Positions 8,190-16,594 of a DNA stretch of 38,156 bases are shown here, piece after piece; within the stretch, counting starts at the first letter, position 1, and every line of letters starts with the position of its first letter. Under the pieces are notes generated by a model. It saw only the letters and a program-made list of their open reading frames with translations, made no database searches and was not told the origin of the DNA. Position numbers and translations under genes: made by a program. Origin of the DNA: Hydrogenophilales bacterium (lineage in GTDB: Bacteria > Pseudomonadota > Gammaproteobacteria > Burkholderiales > Eutrophovitaceae); assembly GCA_902601765.1 (NCBI GenBank), contig CACKOO010000012.1:1-38156 (forward strand). Direction: 5' to 3'.

Positions 8190-8498
8190 ATGAGCTATTA
8201 TAAACATCACGTTTTTTTTTGTTGTAACCAGAGAGATAATGGTCAACAGTGTTGCAATGATTATGATGCTAGTGCTGGTCGACGTTACGTCAAAGGAAAA
8301 TTAAAAAAACTTGGTCTTTCAGGTCCTGGCAATATACGAGTCAGTCAATCTGCTTGTTTGGGACGGTGTGAAGAAGGTCCAGTTTTGGTTATATATCCAG
8401 ACCAGGTCTGGTATACATATGTGGATGAGAAAGATCTCGATGAAATTATTTATAAACACCTTATAACTGGCATAAAAGTAGAGCATTTGATGGTTTGA
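8190..8498 (+). CDS. Thioredoxin-fold (2Fe-2S) ferredoxin
   Basis: A 102-residue thioredoxin-like [2Fe-2S] ferredoxin, the fold seen in NuoE C-termini and Shethna-type proteins. Cysteines fall at 11, 12, 21, 22, 56 and 60. The arrangement 'F-x-C-x-N-x-R ... C ... ACLGRCEEGP', followed by a 'VIYPDQVWYTYV' strand, is the family signature. Cluster ligands are probably one of C11/C12, one of C21/C22, plus C56 and C60. It is a small soluble electron carrier of unknown partner. It overlaps the next gene by TTGA, so it is coupled to the alpha/beta hydrolase, a pairing I recognise from betaproteobacteria. Confidence 0.88.
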   Translation: MSYYKHHVFFCCNQRDNGQQCCNDYDASAGRRYVKGKLKKLGLSGPGNIRVSQSACLGRCEEGPVLVIYPDQVWYTYVDEKDLDEIIYKHLITGIKVEHLMV

Positions 8499-9118
8499 GT
8501 TTACTTAAAGAAAAGTCTTTTTTAATACCTGGCCCGGTTGGAAATATCGAATTAAAAATAAATTTCCCACCCGAGAATACCTTACTTAAAGGGGGTATGG
8601 TAATCGCGCATCCCCATCCACAACAAGGGGGAACACTTGATAATAAAGTTGTTCATACATTAGCCCGGGCTGCACTAGCATCTGGTTTTGCCGCGGTTCG
8701 ATTTAATTTTAGAGGGGTTGGTTCAAGTGATGGGGTTTATGATCGTGGAATCGGTGAAGTAGATGATATGGTCTGTATAATAGAGTACATTATTTCTCAA
8801 TATAATTACGATAAAATAGTTTTAGCCGGTTTTTCATTTGGTGGATACGTTGCCGCTAAGACTAGTGAGCAGGTTTTATCTAACGCTCTAATTTTAGTTG
8901 CACCAGCAGTGAGTCGTTTTGAGTTGGGTGTTGTGCCTAATCACTCTTTGATTATGCATGGAGATCAAGATGATATTGTTTCATTAGATGCTGTTCTGTC
9001 TTGGGCAGAAAAGCAAAAAATACCGGTAACAGTTTTTCCAGGAACAGGACATTTTTTTCACGGGATGCTCTTACCATTGCAAAATTTTGTAAGGCATTAT
9101 TGTGATGGCATAAATTAA
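8495..9118 (+). CDS. Alpha/beta hydrolase (dienelactone-hydrolase-like esterase)
   Basis: A 207-residue alpha/beta-hydrolase-fold protein. Key features are the HPHPQQGGTLDNKVV loop (39-53), FNFRGVGSSDG (70-80), the nucleophile elbow GFSFGG with Ser114, an acid in HGDQDDIV (Asp157-Asp160) and the catalytic His186 in GTGHFFHG. This subfamily is widespread and uncharacterised as to substrate. The start is TTG at 8495, overlapping the ferredoxin stop codon, which implies translational coupling. It could be an esterase or thioesterase; I would not name a substrate. Confidence 0.87.
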   Translation: MSLLKEKSFLIPGPVGNIELKINFPPENTLLKGGMVIAHPHPQQGGTLDNKVVHTLARAALASGFAAVRFNFRGVGSSDGVYDRGIGEVDDMVCIIEYIISQYNYDKIVLAGFSFGGYVAAKTSEQVLSNALILVAPAVSRFELGVVPNHSLIMHGDQDDIVSLDAVLSWAEKQKIPVTVFPGTGHFFHGMLLPLQNFVRHYCDGIN

Positions 9119-9139
9119 TATTTTATGGATTTATAGATA

Positions 9140-9553
9140 ATGCTAATTTTAAAGTCTCTCCACATTATAAGTATGGTCGCTTGGTTTGCAGGACTATTTT
9201 ATTTGCCTCGATTATACGTTTATCATGCGATGGCCACGGATAGCGTTGGGATAGAAAGATTCAAAATTATGGAGAGAAAGCTTTATTACGGAATTATGAA
9301 TCCCAGCGCGGCGATAACAATATTTTCTGGTTTATGGTTATGGAAAGGATGGGGTTTCTATGGAATGTGGCTGATGCTAAAAATATTATTAGTACTAATC
9401 TTGTTGTGCTATCACATTTGGTGCGGTTTTTTGTTGAATAAATTTTATAATAATAAAAACCGGCATAGTCACACATGGTTCCGATGGTTCAACGAAGTGC
9501 CTGTCATTTTTTTGGTGAGTATAGTCCTTTTAGTAGAACTTAAGCCGTTTTAA
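9140..9553 (+). CDS. hemJ: Protoporphyrinogen oxidase HemJ
   Basis: A 137-residue, four-helix inner-membrane protein of the HemJ (UPF0093) family, which oxidises protoporphyrinogen IX to protoporphyrin IX in haem synthesis in bacteria lacking HemG and HemY. Visible are the N-terminal SLHIISMVAWFAGLFYLPRL (His8, Arg24), a LMLKILLV segment with Lys81, and membrane helices at about 4-25, 52-70, 75-100 and 118-135. Length matches the family (about 140). It follows the hydrolase by 21 bases in the same orientation. Confidence 0.92.
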   Translation: MLILKSLHIISMVAWFAGLFYLPRLYVYHAMATDSVGIERFKIMERKLYYGIMNPSAAITIFSGLWLWKGWGFYGMWLMLKILLVLILLCYHIWCGFLLNKFYNNKNRHSHTWFRWFNEVPVIFLVSIVLLVELKPF

Positions 9554-9576
9554 CCACATTACAATGTACTAAAAAA

Positions 9577-10296
9577 ATGGAGCCTCTAAAACAAAGAATC
9601 GCAGAGCGATTGATGACTGTGCGCGATCGGATCCGACAAGCCGCCTTATCGAATCAGAGAGATCCTTCTCAAATAAAACTTCTAGCTGCCAGCAAAAATA
9701 CCAGGCCAGAAGTGATAATTGAGGCTATGATTTGTGGTCAAACTTGTTTTGGTGAAAATTATGTTCAGGAAGCCGTTCGTAAGATTGAGAATGTTTTTTC
9801 TTTACTAGAGCAACGAAAGTTAAAATTATATCCGGAATGGCATTTTATAGGGCCGATTCAAAGTAATAAGACTCATTTGATTGCCCAGTATTTTGATTGG
9901 GTTCACTCAATAGACCGGATGAAAATTGCTGACCGTCTATCTAAATCAAGAGATGGAAATGAGAACCCTTTGAATGTTTGTATCCAGGTTAATACCAGTG
10001 GGGAAGCCACTAAACATGGCACTCGACCAAATAATGTGCTTATGCTGGCGGGTCATATAAAAAGTCTTCCAAATATGAGGTTACGTGGTTTAATGTCAAT
10101 ACCGTCGAAAACTACTAGTAAGGATGTTTTGAGAAAAGAATTCAAAGTTTTGTTTGATTTAAATAAGCTTGTCCGGAAAGATTTAGATAACATAGATACC
10201 CTCTCAATGGGGATGAGTGATGATTTAGAGCTCGCCATTGATGAGGGATCTACCGTTGTAAGGGTCGGGACAGCTTTGTTTGGCATTCGAAAGTAA
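9577..10296 (+). CDS. yggS: YggS/PLPBP-family pyridoxal-phosphate homeostasis protein
   Basis: A single-domain, cytosolic PLP-binding protein (fold type III, alanine-racemase-like barrel) with no known catalytic activity, acting in vitamin B6 and amino-acid homeostasis. The PLP lysine is Lys40 in LLAASKN. Other family marks are CFGENYVQE, EWHFIGPIQSNK, WVHSID, the MSMGMSDD-type phosphate-binding loop (here SMGMSDDLELAI) and the final VRVGTALFG. At 239 residues it is full length. Standing immediately before proC and yggT is the classic conserved order in Proteobacteria. Confidence 0.96.
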   Translation: MEPLKQRIAERLMTVRDRIRQAALSNQRDPSQIKLLAASKNTRPEVIIEAMICGQTCFGENYVQEAVRKIENVFSLLEQRKLKLYPEWHFIGPIQSNKTHLIAQYFDWVHSIDRMKIADRLSKSRDGNENPLNVCIQVNTSGEATKHGTRPNNVLMLAGHIKSLPNMRLRGLMSIPSKTTSKDVLRKEFKVLFDLNKLVRKDLDNIDTLSMGMSDDLELAIDEGSTVVRVGTALFGIRK

Positions 10297-10378
10297 TCAA
10301 GTGTTGTTTTTTAGCTATGGAAGTAGATGTGACTAGGGCCTATACTTCCAAAGATTTACTTATATGGAGGCGGGTAAT

Positions 10379-11182
10379 ATGCAAATAACTTTTCTAGGTG
10401 GCGGAAATATGTCGACGTCTATAATAAAAGGCCTCATTTCTAATGGAACTTCCCCTGAGAAAATACAGGTTATCGACATAAATAAAGTCGCAAGAGATTC
10501 TCTCTTGGAATTAGGGGTTTCAACTATCTCATCTTTAGATGACATGCAGAAAACAGATGTTATAGTGCTCGGTGTTAAACCACACCATTTGCAAGAAGCT
10601 GTTGCTGGTATGATGAAGAAACAAAGTAATTGTCTAGTGATCAGCGTTGCAGCAGGGATACGCACTGGGACGTTAAAAAAGTGGTTGAGTAATCATAAAA
10701 GAGTTATTAGGGCAATGCCCAATTTACCTTCCTCAATAGGATTAGGAGTTACTGGTTTGTATGCGGGACAGGGAATTTCGAGTGATGATCGAACTGTTGC
10801 AGAGAATATCTTAGGCGTAGTAGGGCAGAATTATTGGATGATAGAGGAATCAATGTTAGAAGCGGTGACAGCACTTTCAGGAAGTGGTCCCGCATATATC
10901 TTTTATCTAATTGAGAAAATGGAGAAGGTTGGTATGGAAATGGGTTTAGACGAAAAGACGTCTCGCTCTTTAACTATAGGTACTTTTTTGGGAAGTTCGA
11001 AGTTAGCAGCTGATAGCGAAGAACTTCCGCAAGCTCTACGTAAAAAAGTTACATCAAAGGCGGGAACTACGGAAAAAGCCTTGATCGAATTCGAACAGAG
11101 ACAACTCGAAACAGTAATTAAATCTGGTATTTTGGCGGCAAAAAAAAGAGCCGAGGAAATAGGAGACAATAACGATGTTTAA
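10379..11182 (+). CDS. proC: Pyrroline-5-carboxylate reductase ProC
   Basis: Catalyses the last step of proline synthesis, NAD(P)H-dependent reduction of 1-pyrroline-5-carboxylate. The N-terminal Rossmann motif FLGGGNMS, the mid-domain RAMPNLPSSIGLG and the C-terminal ALSGSGPAYIFYLIE signature are all present, and the length (267) is normal. The start at 10379 is chosen over the in-frame ATG at 10364 because GGAGG at 10366-10370 lies 8 bases before it and the protein then begins directly at the first beta strand, as in homologues. It is followed 12 bases later by yggT. Confidence 0.96.
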   Translation: MQITFLGGGNMSTSIIKGLISNGTSPEKIQVIDINKVARDSLLELGVSTISSLDDMQKTDVIVLGVKPHHLQEAVAGMMKKQSNCLVISVAAGIRTGTLKKWLSNHKRVIRAMPNLPSSIGLGVTGLYAGQGISSDDRTVAENILGVVGQNYWMIEESMLEAVTALSGSGPAYIFYLIEKMEKVGMEMGLDEKTSRSLTIGTFLGSSKLAADSEELPQALRKKVTSKAGTTEKALIEFEQRQLETVIKSGILAAKKRAEEIGDNNDV

Positions 11183-11194
11183 GGCGGATCTTTA

Positions 11195-11752
11195 ATGAAC
11201 GAAGCTATTCTTTTTATTTTAAGTACTTTCATAGGTATTTACACTCTTTTATTGGTACTACGGTTTTATTTCCAGTTTATTGCAACACCTTATGGCCACC
11301 CTATCACATCATTTGTGTACACAGTTACAAGTCCTTTGATTAATCTGGCAAGAAAATTAATTCCCGGCTTGTTAGGTTATGAGATATCTAGTTTGATAAC
11401 TGCGTGGTTTTTGGAAATAATTCTGATAGTAAGCACTCGTTTCCTTATCGGTTACGAGTTGTCCGTAACGGTTTCTTTGGTTATGTTAGCAGGAATTAGT
11501 GTTTTAAAAACCATGATCTTCATAGTATTATTCGCAGTACTTTTCCAAGCGTTATTATCATGGATTAATCCTTACAATCCGATGATGGATCTTTTACAAA
11601 GTATGACAAACCCCTTTTTGAGGAGGCTGAAAAGCAAAGTACCTGTTGTTGGTGGTATTGACTTATCTCCATTATTTTTAATATTTTTTTGTCAACTTCT
11701 ATTAATATGGCCGATTGGATCTATTGAGAATTATTTGGTAACGAATATCTGA
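11195..11752 (+). CDS. yggT: YggT family membrane protein
   Basis: A 185-residue integral membrane protein made of two YggT repeats (about 1-80 and 95-180), each with paired hydrophobic helices and the family phrase 'ALLSWINPYNPMMDLLQSMTNPFLRRLKSKVPVVGGIDLSPL' in the second half (quoted in part: SWINPYNP, FLRRLK, GGIDLSP). The molecular function is not established; members are linked to osmotic stress and, as CCB3/YlmG, to membrane protein or cytochrome assembly. The yggS-proC-yggT order supports the call. It ends 6 bases from the convergent DUF6607 gene with no visible terminator. Confidence 0.93.
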   Translation: MNEAILFILSTFIGIYTLLLVLRFYFQFIATPYGHPITSFVYTVTSPLINLARKLIPGLLGYEISSLITAWFLEIILIVSTRFLIGYELSVTVSLVMLAGISVLKTMIFIVLFAVLFQALLSWINPYNPMMDLLQSMTNPFLRRLKSKVPVVGGIDLSPLFLIFFCQLLLIWPIGSIENYLVTNI

Positions 11753-11758
11753 GTTGTA

Positions 11759-12877
11759 TCAACGGTTAGGTTCGGCTACGAATTTTTTTAAAGTTTTGTC
11801 AACCATAACTTTTAATTCATTTGACGTATAGGTTTTGTTTTGGGCCTCCTCTGCCAACTGGAACATTACAGCGTAAAGTTTTTTGTTGCTTACTTTAGTC
11901 TTGACGATGAAGTGCTCTTTTTCGTTAAATATTTCCGCCCAAGCCCTTCTTACTGTGGACCAAAACTCAGACGTTTCTTTCCAGTATGTGTCCCCGGGTG
12001 TAAAGTCAAAGTCTTTAATCAATTCGTATCGATTGATCCCAAATTCTCGCGCTAGGTGAGGCGTTTTTATGTCGATATCTCCATTTGCTGCCAAGACAGT
12101 TTTTAAATTATCCTCCTCTTGGATCCAGCCCTTTGAATTGATCGTAATTCGATTAGTTCCCGTTAGCATATGATAGTCAGACCTGACACTAAATTCTCTG
12201 CGGGGTAAAGGACGCGATGTTATTTCGCTAGTCCAGATTGAGCTGTTCTCAGTATGCTCCCAGTCACCTATTGCCTCATAACGAGGGGAATCATCTACTT
12301 GAAAAACCGCCTGAGACCACTTGCCCAAAGCATGCCGGGGCAATATACTCTTTCTTTCCCAAGTATTGTTACCTACAAAGACATGTAGATCAGTGTCTTG
12401 ATATCGCCAATCTTGTCGCCAGTGCTTCATTACAAACGGTTCGGATACAGATCCGTCATCTGATATGAACTCCATAACTAATACATGCTGCAGACTTATA
12501 AAGTTCCAATCCTCCTTAACGACATATACATATTCGGTTGCCCAGCTCTGGTAGGGGGCGGTAGGCTTATGATCTTCAGTGAATCCAATAGTTTCGATGA
12601 AATCAAAAGTTACCCTGTATCCTCCTTGCATGGAAAGAATAGCCTGGCGATCTTTATGAAAATTTGTGAGAGGAATTAGCTCATTCTTAAACCCTATTCT
12701 GGTTGTGAGAGCAACTGCCGAACCACGAGTTGTTCCACCCCTGGGTTTCATTCTCGAGCTTTCCTCAAAAGGCCAAGCAAATGTGTACTGACTAGTCGTA
12801 TTTTCTAAACTTGATGCCGGGGCAATCAAAAAAAAGTTGCACATTAAAAAAACGACTAATGTCTTATGGTGTTTCAT
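11759..12877 (-). CDS. DUF6607 family exported protein
   Basis: A 372-residue protein with a clear Sec signal peptide (MKHHKTLVVFLMCNFFLIAPASS). The mature part has family marks I associate with DUF6607: PRGGTTRG, an FDFIETIGF strand, APYQSWATEYVYVV, MKHWRQDWRYQDTDL, VFQVDDSPRYEAIGDW, and a 'RPLPRREFSVRSDYHMLTGTNR' block. It is rich in Trp and Tyr in short beta segments, suggesting a lipocalin-like or beta-sandwich periplasmic protein. No function is known to me. The ATG at 12877 follows GGAG immediately. It stands between yggT (convergent) and maf (same strand, 97 bases apart), where many betaproteobacteria would show ribonuclease G after maf. Confidence 0.75.
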   Translation of the reverse strand: MKHHKTLVVFLMCNFFLIAPASSLENTTSQYTFAWPFEESSRMKPRGGTTRGSAVALTTRIGFKNELIPLTNFHKDRQAILSMQGGYRVTFDFIETIGFTEDHKPTAPYQSWATEYVYVVKEDWNFISLQHVLVMEFISDDGSVSEPFVMKHWRQDWRYQDTDLHVFVGNNTWERKSILPRHALGKWSQAVFQVDDSPRYEAIGDWEHTENSSIWTSEITSRPLPRREFSVRSDYHMLTGTNRITINSKGWIQEEDNLKTVLAANGDIDIKTPHLAREFGINRYELIKDFDFTPGDTYWKETSEFWSTVRRAWAEIFNEKEHFIVKTKVSNKKLYAVMFQLAEEAQNKTYTSNELKVMVDKTLKKFVAEPNR

Positions 12878-12974
12878 GGAGTGTACTCCGACAATTTACA
12901 ACCCTCGGACCATATGAAAATTGTATAAGTTTCCGTTCTTCTCCTAATATTTATATATTTATTGAAATTCATAC

Positions 12975-13592
12975 TCAACTTGTCTTCACCCCCATCATTT
13001 GGAGGAGTTTAAAAGTTTCATGCACTGGCAAACCAACTATACCACTGTAACTTCCTGATATTTTCACGGTAAAAATGCTGGCTTTACCTTGAATTGCATA
13101 AGCACCAGCCCTTCCATAGGATTCTCCACTGGCAACATATTTTCGAATACTTTCATCAGAAAGTTCCGCGAAGGTTACCTCAGTTGAAGAATGAGTTTCC
13201 TCGACATCGGTCTCGTTTTTTACAACCACCGAAGTATGTACGAGGTGAGTTTTTCCTGATAATTTCCTAAGAGTATCTATGGCATGTTCTCGATCTAACG
13301 GCTTGCCCATAATATAGTTTCCTATTGCAACAGTCGTATCTGCAGCGAGTACTGGATACGAAAGAAGTTGTCGCCTTACCGATAAATCCCAACCGACTTG
13401 TGCCTTAATTCTTGACACTCTTTTAACATATTCAAGTGGGTTTTCTCCTGGACGCGGAGTTTCATCAAACCCACCCTCGCCGTCAAAGCCTTCTCTTAGA
13501 ACTAGCATTTCGAAGTTTACTCCCATTTGAGTCAGTAGGTCTCGTCGCTGACTACTGCGTGATGCTAAGTAAATAGATTTAAACTTATTCAC
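12975..13592 (-). CDS. maf: Maf-family nucleotide pyrophosphatase (YhdE-like)
   Basis: A 205-residue Maf/Ham1-fold house-cleaning enzyme that hydrolyses non-canonical or excess nucleoside triphosphates (dTTP/UTP for the YhdE branch). Visible are the N-terminal LASRSSQRRDLL phosphate loop (S11, R12, S13, R16), the general-base region VLAADTTVA and the QGKASIFTVKISGSYSGIVGLPVHET block typical of YhdE rather than YceF. The start is GTG at 13592, since an AAGGAGG-type site stands just upstream and no in-frame ATG follows. Belongs to a nadD-rsfS-rlmH-maf run. Confidence 0.93.
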   Translation of the reverse strand: MNKFKSIYLASRSSQRRDLLTQMGVNFEMLVLREGFDGEGGFDETPRPGENPLEYVKRVSRIKAQVGWDLSVRRQLLSYPVLAADTTVAIGNYIMGKPLDREHAIDTLRKLSGKTHLVHTSVVVKNETDVEETHSSTEVTFAELSDESIRKYVASGESYGRAGAYAIQGKASIFTVKISGSYSGIVGLPVHETFKLLQMMGVKTS

Positions 13593-13625
13593 TGCCCCTC
13601 CTTGGCTTAAAAATTTTTTTGTTGT

Positions 13626-14093
13626 TTAACCTCGGTGGTATGGATGTCGATTGATAATTGATACTACCCTGTAAATTTGTTCAGTCAACAGTACTAGCGC
13701 TAAAGGGTGTGCAATCGTCATATTAGAGAGCGACAATATAAAGTCAGCATCATCACGCATTTTTTGAGCTAGTCCGTCAGCGCTTCCAATAATAAAGCAA
13801 AGATCTTTCCCTTGATTCATCCATACTTGAAATTGGGAATAAAATTTTTCGGTACTTAGTAGTTTCCCCCGGTTATCGAGAACAATACGCAAACTATTTT
13901 TCGGTGTATATGATTCAAGTTTTAAAGCTTCTTCTAAAAGTGTGCTATCTGAATTTTTATTCTTTTTTACACTGGGTTTAATTTGTTTTAAGGTTATCGG
14001 GAAATTCAAAGCTATTCTTTCAGAATATTGGTCAAAACCGTTCGTAATCCAAAGTGGATATTTATTACTGATTGTCAGTATGTGTATTTTCAT
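13626..14093 (-). CDS. rlmH: 23S rRNA pseudouridine-1915 N3-methyltransferase RlmH
   Basis: A SPOUT-family (trefoil knot) methyltransferase that modifies pseudouridine 1915 in helix 69 of 23S rRNA, acting on assembled 70S ribosomes. The 155-residue length is exact for the family. Visible are VLDNRGKLLSTEKF, the SAM-knot FIIGSADGL, LSNMTIAHPLALVLLTEQIYR and the C-terminal HPYHRG end needed for catalysis. The gene lies between rsfS and maf as expected. Confidence 0.97.
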   Translation of the reverse strand: MKIHILTISNKYPLWITNGFDQYSERIALNFPITLKQIKPSVKKNKNSDSTLLEEALKLESYTPKNSLRIVLDNRGKLLSTEKFYSQFQVWMNQGKDLCFIIGSADGLAQKMRDDADFILSLSNMTIAHPLALVLLTEQIYRVVSIINRHPYHRG

Positions 14094-14140
14094 TTTCCGA
14101 GTTGACTAATAAATTTAGGCGGTAATTGCGTCCTTTGAAA

Positions 14141-14491
14141 TTAGTAAATATTCCATAACTCTTCTAAATTATAGAATTCTCTAGTTTTTGGTTGCATGAT
14201 GTGTAAAACAATGTCTCCCATGTCTATCAACACCCATTCTCCCGTTTCAAGTCCCTCAACACCGAAAATTTTCATATTTCCATAAGGTTTTATTAGTTCC
14301 TGTATTTTTTGGACCGCTGCTCTACTTTGACGACCAGACTCAACTGTTGCTATAACAATTTGATCAAACATTGCGGTTACTTGTGATACTTTTAGATAAA
14401 CTATGTTGGTTGCCTTAATATCTTCCAGGGACACAACAATAGCCTCTAATAAAGGATCACTAATAGATTCTTTATTTATACAGACCCTCAC
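14141..14491 (-). CDS. rsfS: Ribosome silencing factor RsfS
   Basis: A 116-residue member of the Iojap/RsfS family, which binds ribosomal protein L14 and blocks subunit joining in stationary phase or starvation. Typical segments are TNIVYLKVSQVTAMFDQIVIAT, SGRQSRAAVQKI and GVEGLETGEWVLIDMGDIVLHIM. The GTG start at 14491 overlaps the end of nadD by 20 bases, so rsfS is probably translated by coupling to nadD. Confidence 0.95.
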   Translation of the reverse strand: MRVCINKESISDPLLEAIVVSLEDIKATNIVYLKVSQVTAMFDQIVIATVESGRQSRAAVQKIQELIKPYGNMKIFGVEGLETGEWVLIDMGDIVLHIMQPKTREFYNLEELWNIY

Positions 14492-15167
14492 GCTTTATGT
14501 AATTCCTAATTGAATCAGGTATCAAGTATTTTAAACTTCTATCTTGGTTTATAAACTTTCTCACCATTGTAGAAGAAATAGAAAGCCCTGTGAACTGATA
14601 TAAAAATATTTTCCCCGATATATTTCTCATAAAACTGTTTTTATTCTCCGTAATTCTGGGCTCAATTTCTGACTTAAAAACACTGTTTGTTTGATCTAAA
14701 ACATTTTTTTTTTCGTACCCCGATCGTTGTGCGATGACAATGTTTGCAAGGTTAAATATTGCTTTCCATTCATGCCAAGTATGGAGTTTTAAGAAAGCAT
14801 CTATTCCCATTATCAGAACAATTGGTTGGTTTGGATCTGCCTCAAGACGAATTTCGCGTAAGGTATCAACAGTAAAACTAGGCCCAGGCCTGTTGGCCTC
14901 CCTGTCATCTATTTTCAGCGAAGGATTATCTATTATAGCCATATTAAGCATAGCTATTCTTTGAGCTGCAGTAGCGATGGGGTTTGATCGGTGTGGCGGA
15001 GTAGCACTGGGTATCAGGCGGAGCTCATTTATTGAGAATTCTTCTTTAATTTCTTCGGCAAGCCTGAGGTGTGCAAAGTGAATGGGATCAAATGTACCTC
15101 CCAAAATCCCTATAGAATTTGGACTAGGTGTGTTCATATTTAATGGACTTGGTAGCCTGGCGGTCAT
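14472..15167 (-). CDS. nadD: Nicotinate-nucleotide adenylyltransferase NadD
   Basis: Transfers AMP from ATP to nicotinate mononucleotide to form deamido-NAD in NAD synthesis. The ATP-binding GGTFDPIHFAH (23-33, containing the HxxH-type motif) and the C-terminal ISSTMVR (197-203) are diagnostic. At 231 residues it has about 15 extra N-terminal residues; the internal Met11 (start 15137) is an alternative, and neither has a convincing ribosome site. It heads the nadD-rsfS-rlmH-maf group. Confidence 0.95.
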   Translation of the reverse strand: MTARLPSPLNMNTPSPNSIGILGGTFDPIHFAHLRLAEEIKEEFSINELRLIPSATPPHRSNPIATAAQRIAMLNMAIIDNPSLKIDDREANRPGPSFTVDTLREIRLEADPNQPIVLIMGIDAFLKLHTWHEWKAIFNLANIVIAQRSGYEKKNVLDQTNSVFKSEIEPRITENKNSFMRNISGKIFLYQFTGLSISSTMVRKFINQDRSLKYLIPDSIRNYIKREGLYK

Positions 15168-15251
15168 TTATTAAAATGTATGGCTCCTTAGTAAGGTTAC
15201 CAATCCGGTTTTTACTCAATAAATTCGCACCGCTCAGTTTTCTATGAACTG

Positions 15252-16571
15252 TCAAAGTAGTGCATTTCTTAAGTCTGTTAATAGTTCCGCTAGATCCACG
15301 ATAAAACGACTACCCTCCGCACCATCTATTACCCGATGATCATAAGAAAGTGATATCGGTAACATTTTTCTTGGAGAAAATTCTGATCCGGTCCAAATAG
15401 GTTTAATTAGAGCACGGTTAACCCCAAGTATGGCAACTTCTGGAGCGTTGATTATGGGAGTGAAGTGACCGCCACCTATTCCTCCGAGACTAGAAACTGA
15501 GAAAGTTCCACCTTCCATATCTTTGGGAGATAATTTTCCATTTCTCGCTTTTTCACCGATACTTTGAAGTTCCGATGCAATAGTAATAACACCTTTCGCA
15601 ATTACATCCTTTATTACCGGCACCACTAGTCCGTGCGGAGTGTCTACGGCAATTCCAATATTGATATATTTTTTTACGATTATTTGTTTACCGGAGGATT
15701 TCAAAGAAGAGTTGAAATCTGGATGACGAGTCAAAGCAATACTTAGTGCTTTTATAATAAAAGCGATTGGTGTGATTTTTACTTGGGGATTATTCTCTGC
15801 TATCTGCTTACGAAAATTTTCAAGCTCGGTAATATCGGCGTCATGATGCTGAGTAATATGAGGAATTTCCACCCAATTACGATGTAGAATAGGACCAGAT
15901 ATTTTTTTAATTCTACTTAGATCCTTCTGTTCTACTTTACCAAACTTAGCAAAGTCTATTTGAGGCATTTTAGCTGACTTTGAGATGGACGTTTGCAATA
16001 TAGTTTCGTCTGACAGGGATTTTTTTATATAAGCTTGTACATCCTCTTTCAGGATTCTATTTTTTTTTCCAGTGCCTGAAACCTTCGAAAGATCCACGCC
16101 CAGCTCTCGGGCTAAACGTCTTACGCCTGGACTGGCATGAGTTCCACTATTATGAAAACTTTCCGATTGTGTGTTACTAACAGTCTTTTGTGTATGCACT
16201 TTTTCGGTGAAGTTCTCAGATGTGCCTTTATGGTTTGCATTAGGTTCAGCACCTGGTTTTCTTTCGGCAACTGGCTCACTATAGGGAACCGGCATTTGAG
16301 CAACTGATTCTTTGGATTGATGGTTATCGGCGGAGGCCTCCATTGATAAGATAAGAGTTCCCTCGGACACACTGTCCCCTGAACTAACTTTAATCTCTTT
16401 AACTACGCCGGAACTAGGAGCCGGAACTTCCATGGTGGCTTTATCAGATTCTAGGGTAATAATAGAATCTTCTGCGTGAACCAAGTCACCAGGTTTTACT
16501 AGTACTTCAATAACGGGGATATTTTTAAAGTCTCCTATGTCTGGAACAAATACGTCTTTTAAGCTACTCAT
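15252..16571 (-). CDS. aceF: Pyruvate dehydrogenase E2, dihydrolipoamide acetyltransferase
   Basis: The E2 core of the pyruvate dehydrogenase complex, which transfers acetyl from lipoyl-lysine to CoA. It has one N-terminal lipoyl domain (about 1-80; lipoylated Lys44 in ESDKATME), a long Ala/Pro-poor, Glu/Ser-rich linker, one peripheral-subunit-binding domain (about 147-186) and the catalytic domain (about 210-439) with GTFSVSSLGGIGG and the DHRVIDG active site (His412, Asp416). Many proteobacterial AceF proteins carry two or three lipoyl domains, so this 439-residue single-lipoyl form is the compact version. It lies 23 bases after aceE in the same transcript. No lpd gene follows. Confidence 0.95.
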   Translation of the reverse strand: MSSLKDVFVPDIGDFKNIPVIEVLVKPGDLVHAEDSIITLESDKATMEVPAPSSGVVKEIKVSSGDSVSEGTLILSMEASADNHQSKESVAQMPVPYSEPVAERKPGAEPNANHKGTSENFTEKVHTQKTVSNTQSESFHNSGTHASPGVRRLARELGVDLSKVSGTGKKNRILKEDVQAYIKKSLSDETILQTSISKSAKMPQIDFAKFGKVEQKDLSRIKKISGPILHRNWVEIPHITQHHDADITELENFRKQIAENNPQVKITPIAFIIKALSIALTRHPDFNSSLKSSGKQIIVKKYINIGIAVDTPHGLVVPVIKDVIAKGVITIASELQSIGEKARNGKLSPKDMEGGTFSVSSLGGIGGGHFTPIINAPEVAILGVNRALIKPIWTGSEFSPRKMLPISLSYDHRVIDGAEGSRFIVDLAELLTDLRNALL

Positions 16572-16594
16572 TTTTACCCTTTGGATTAATTATT

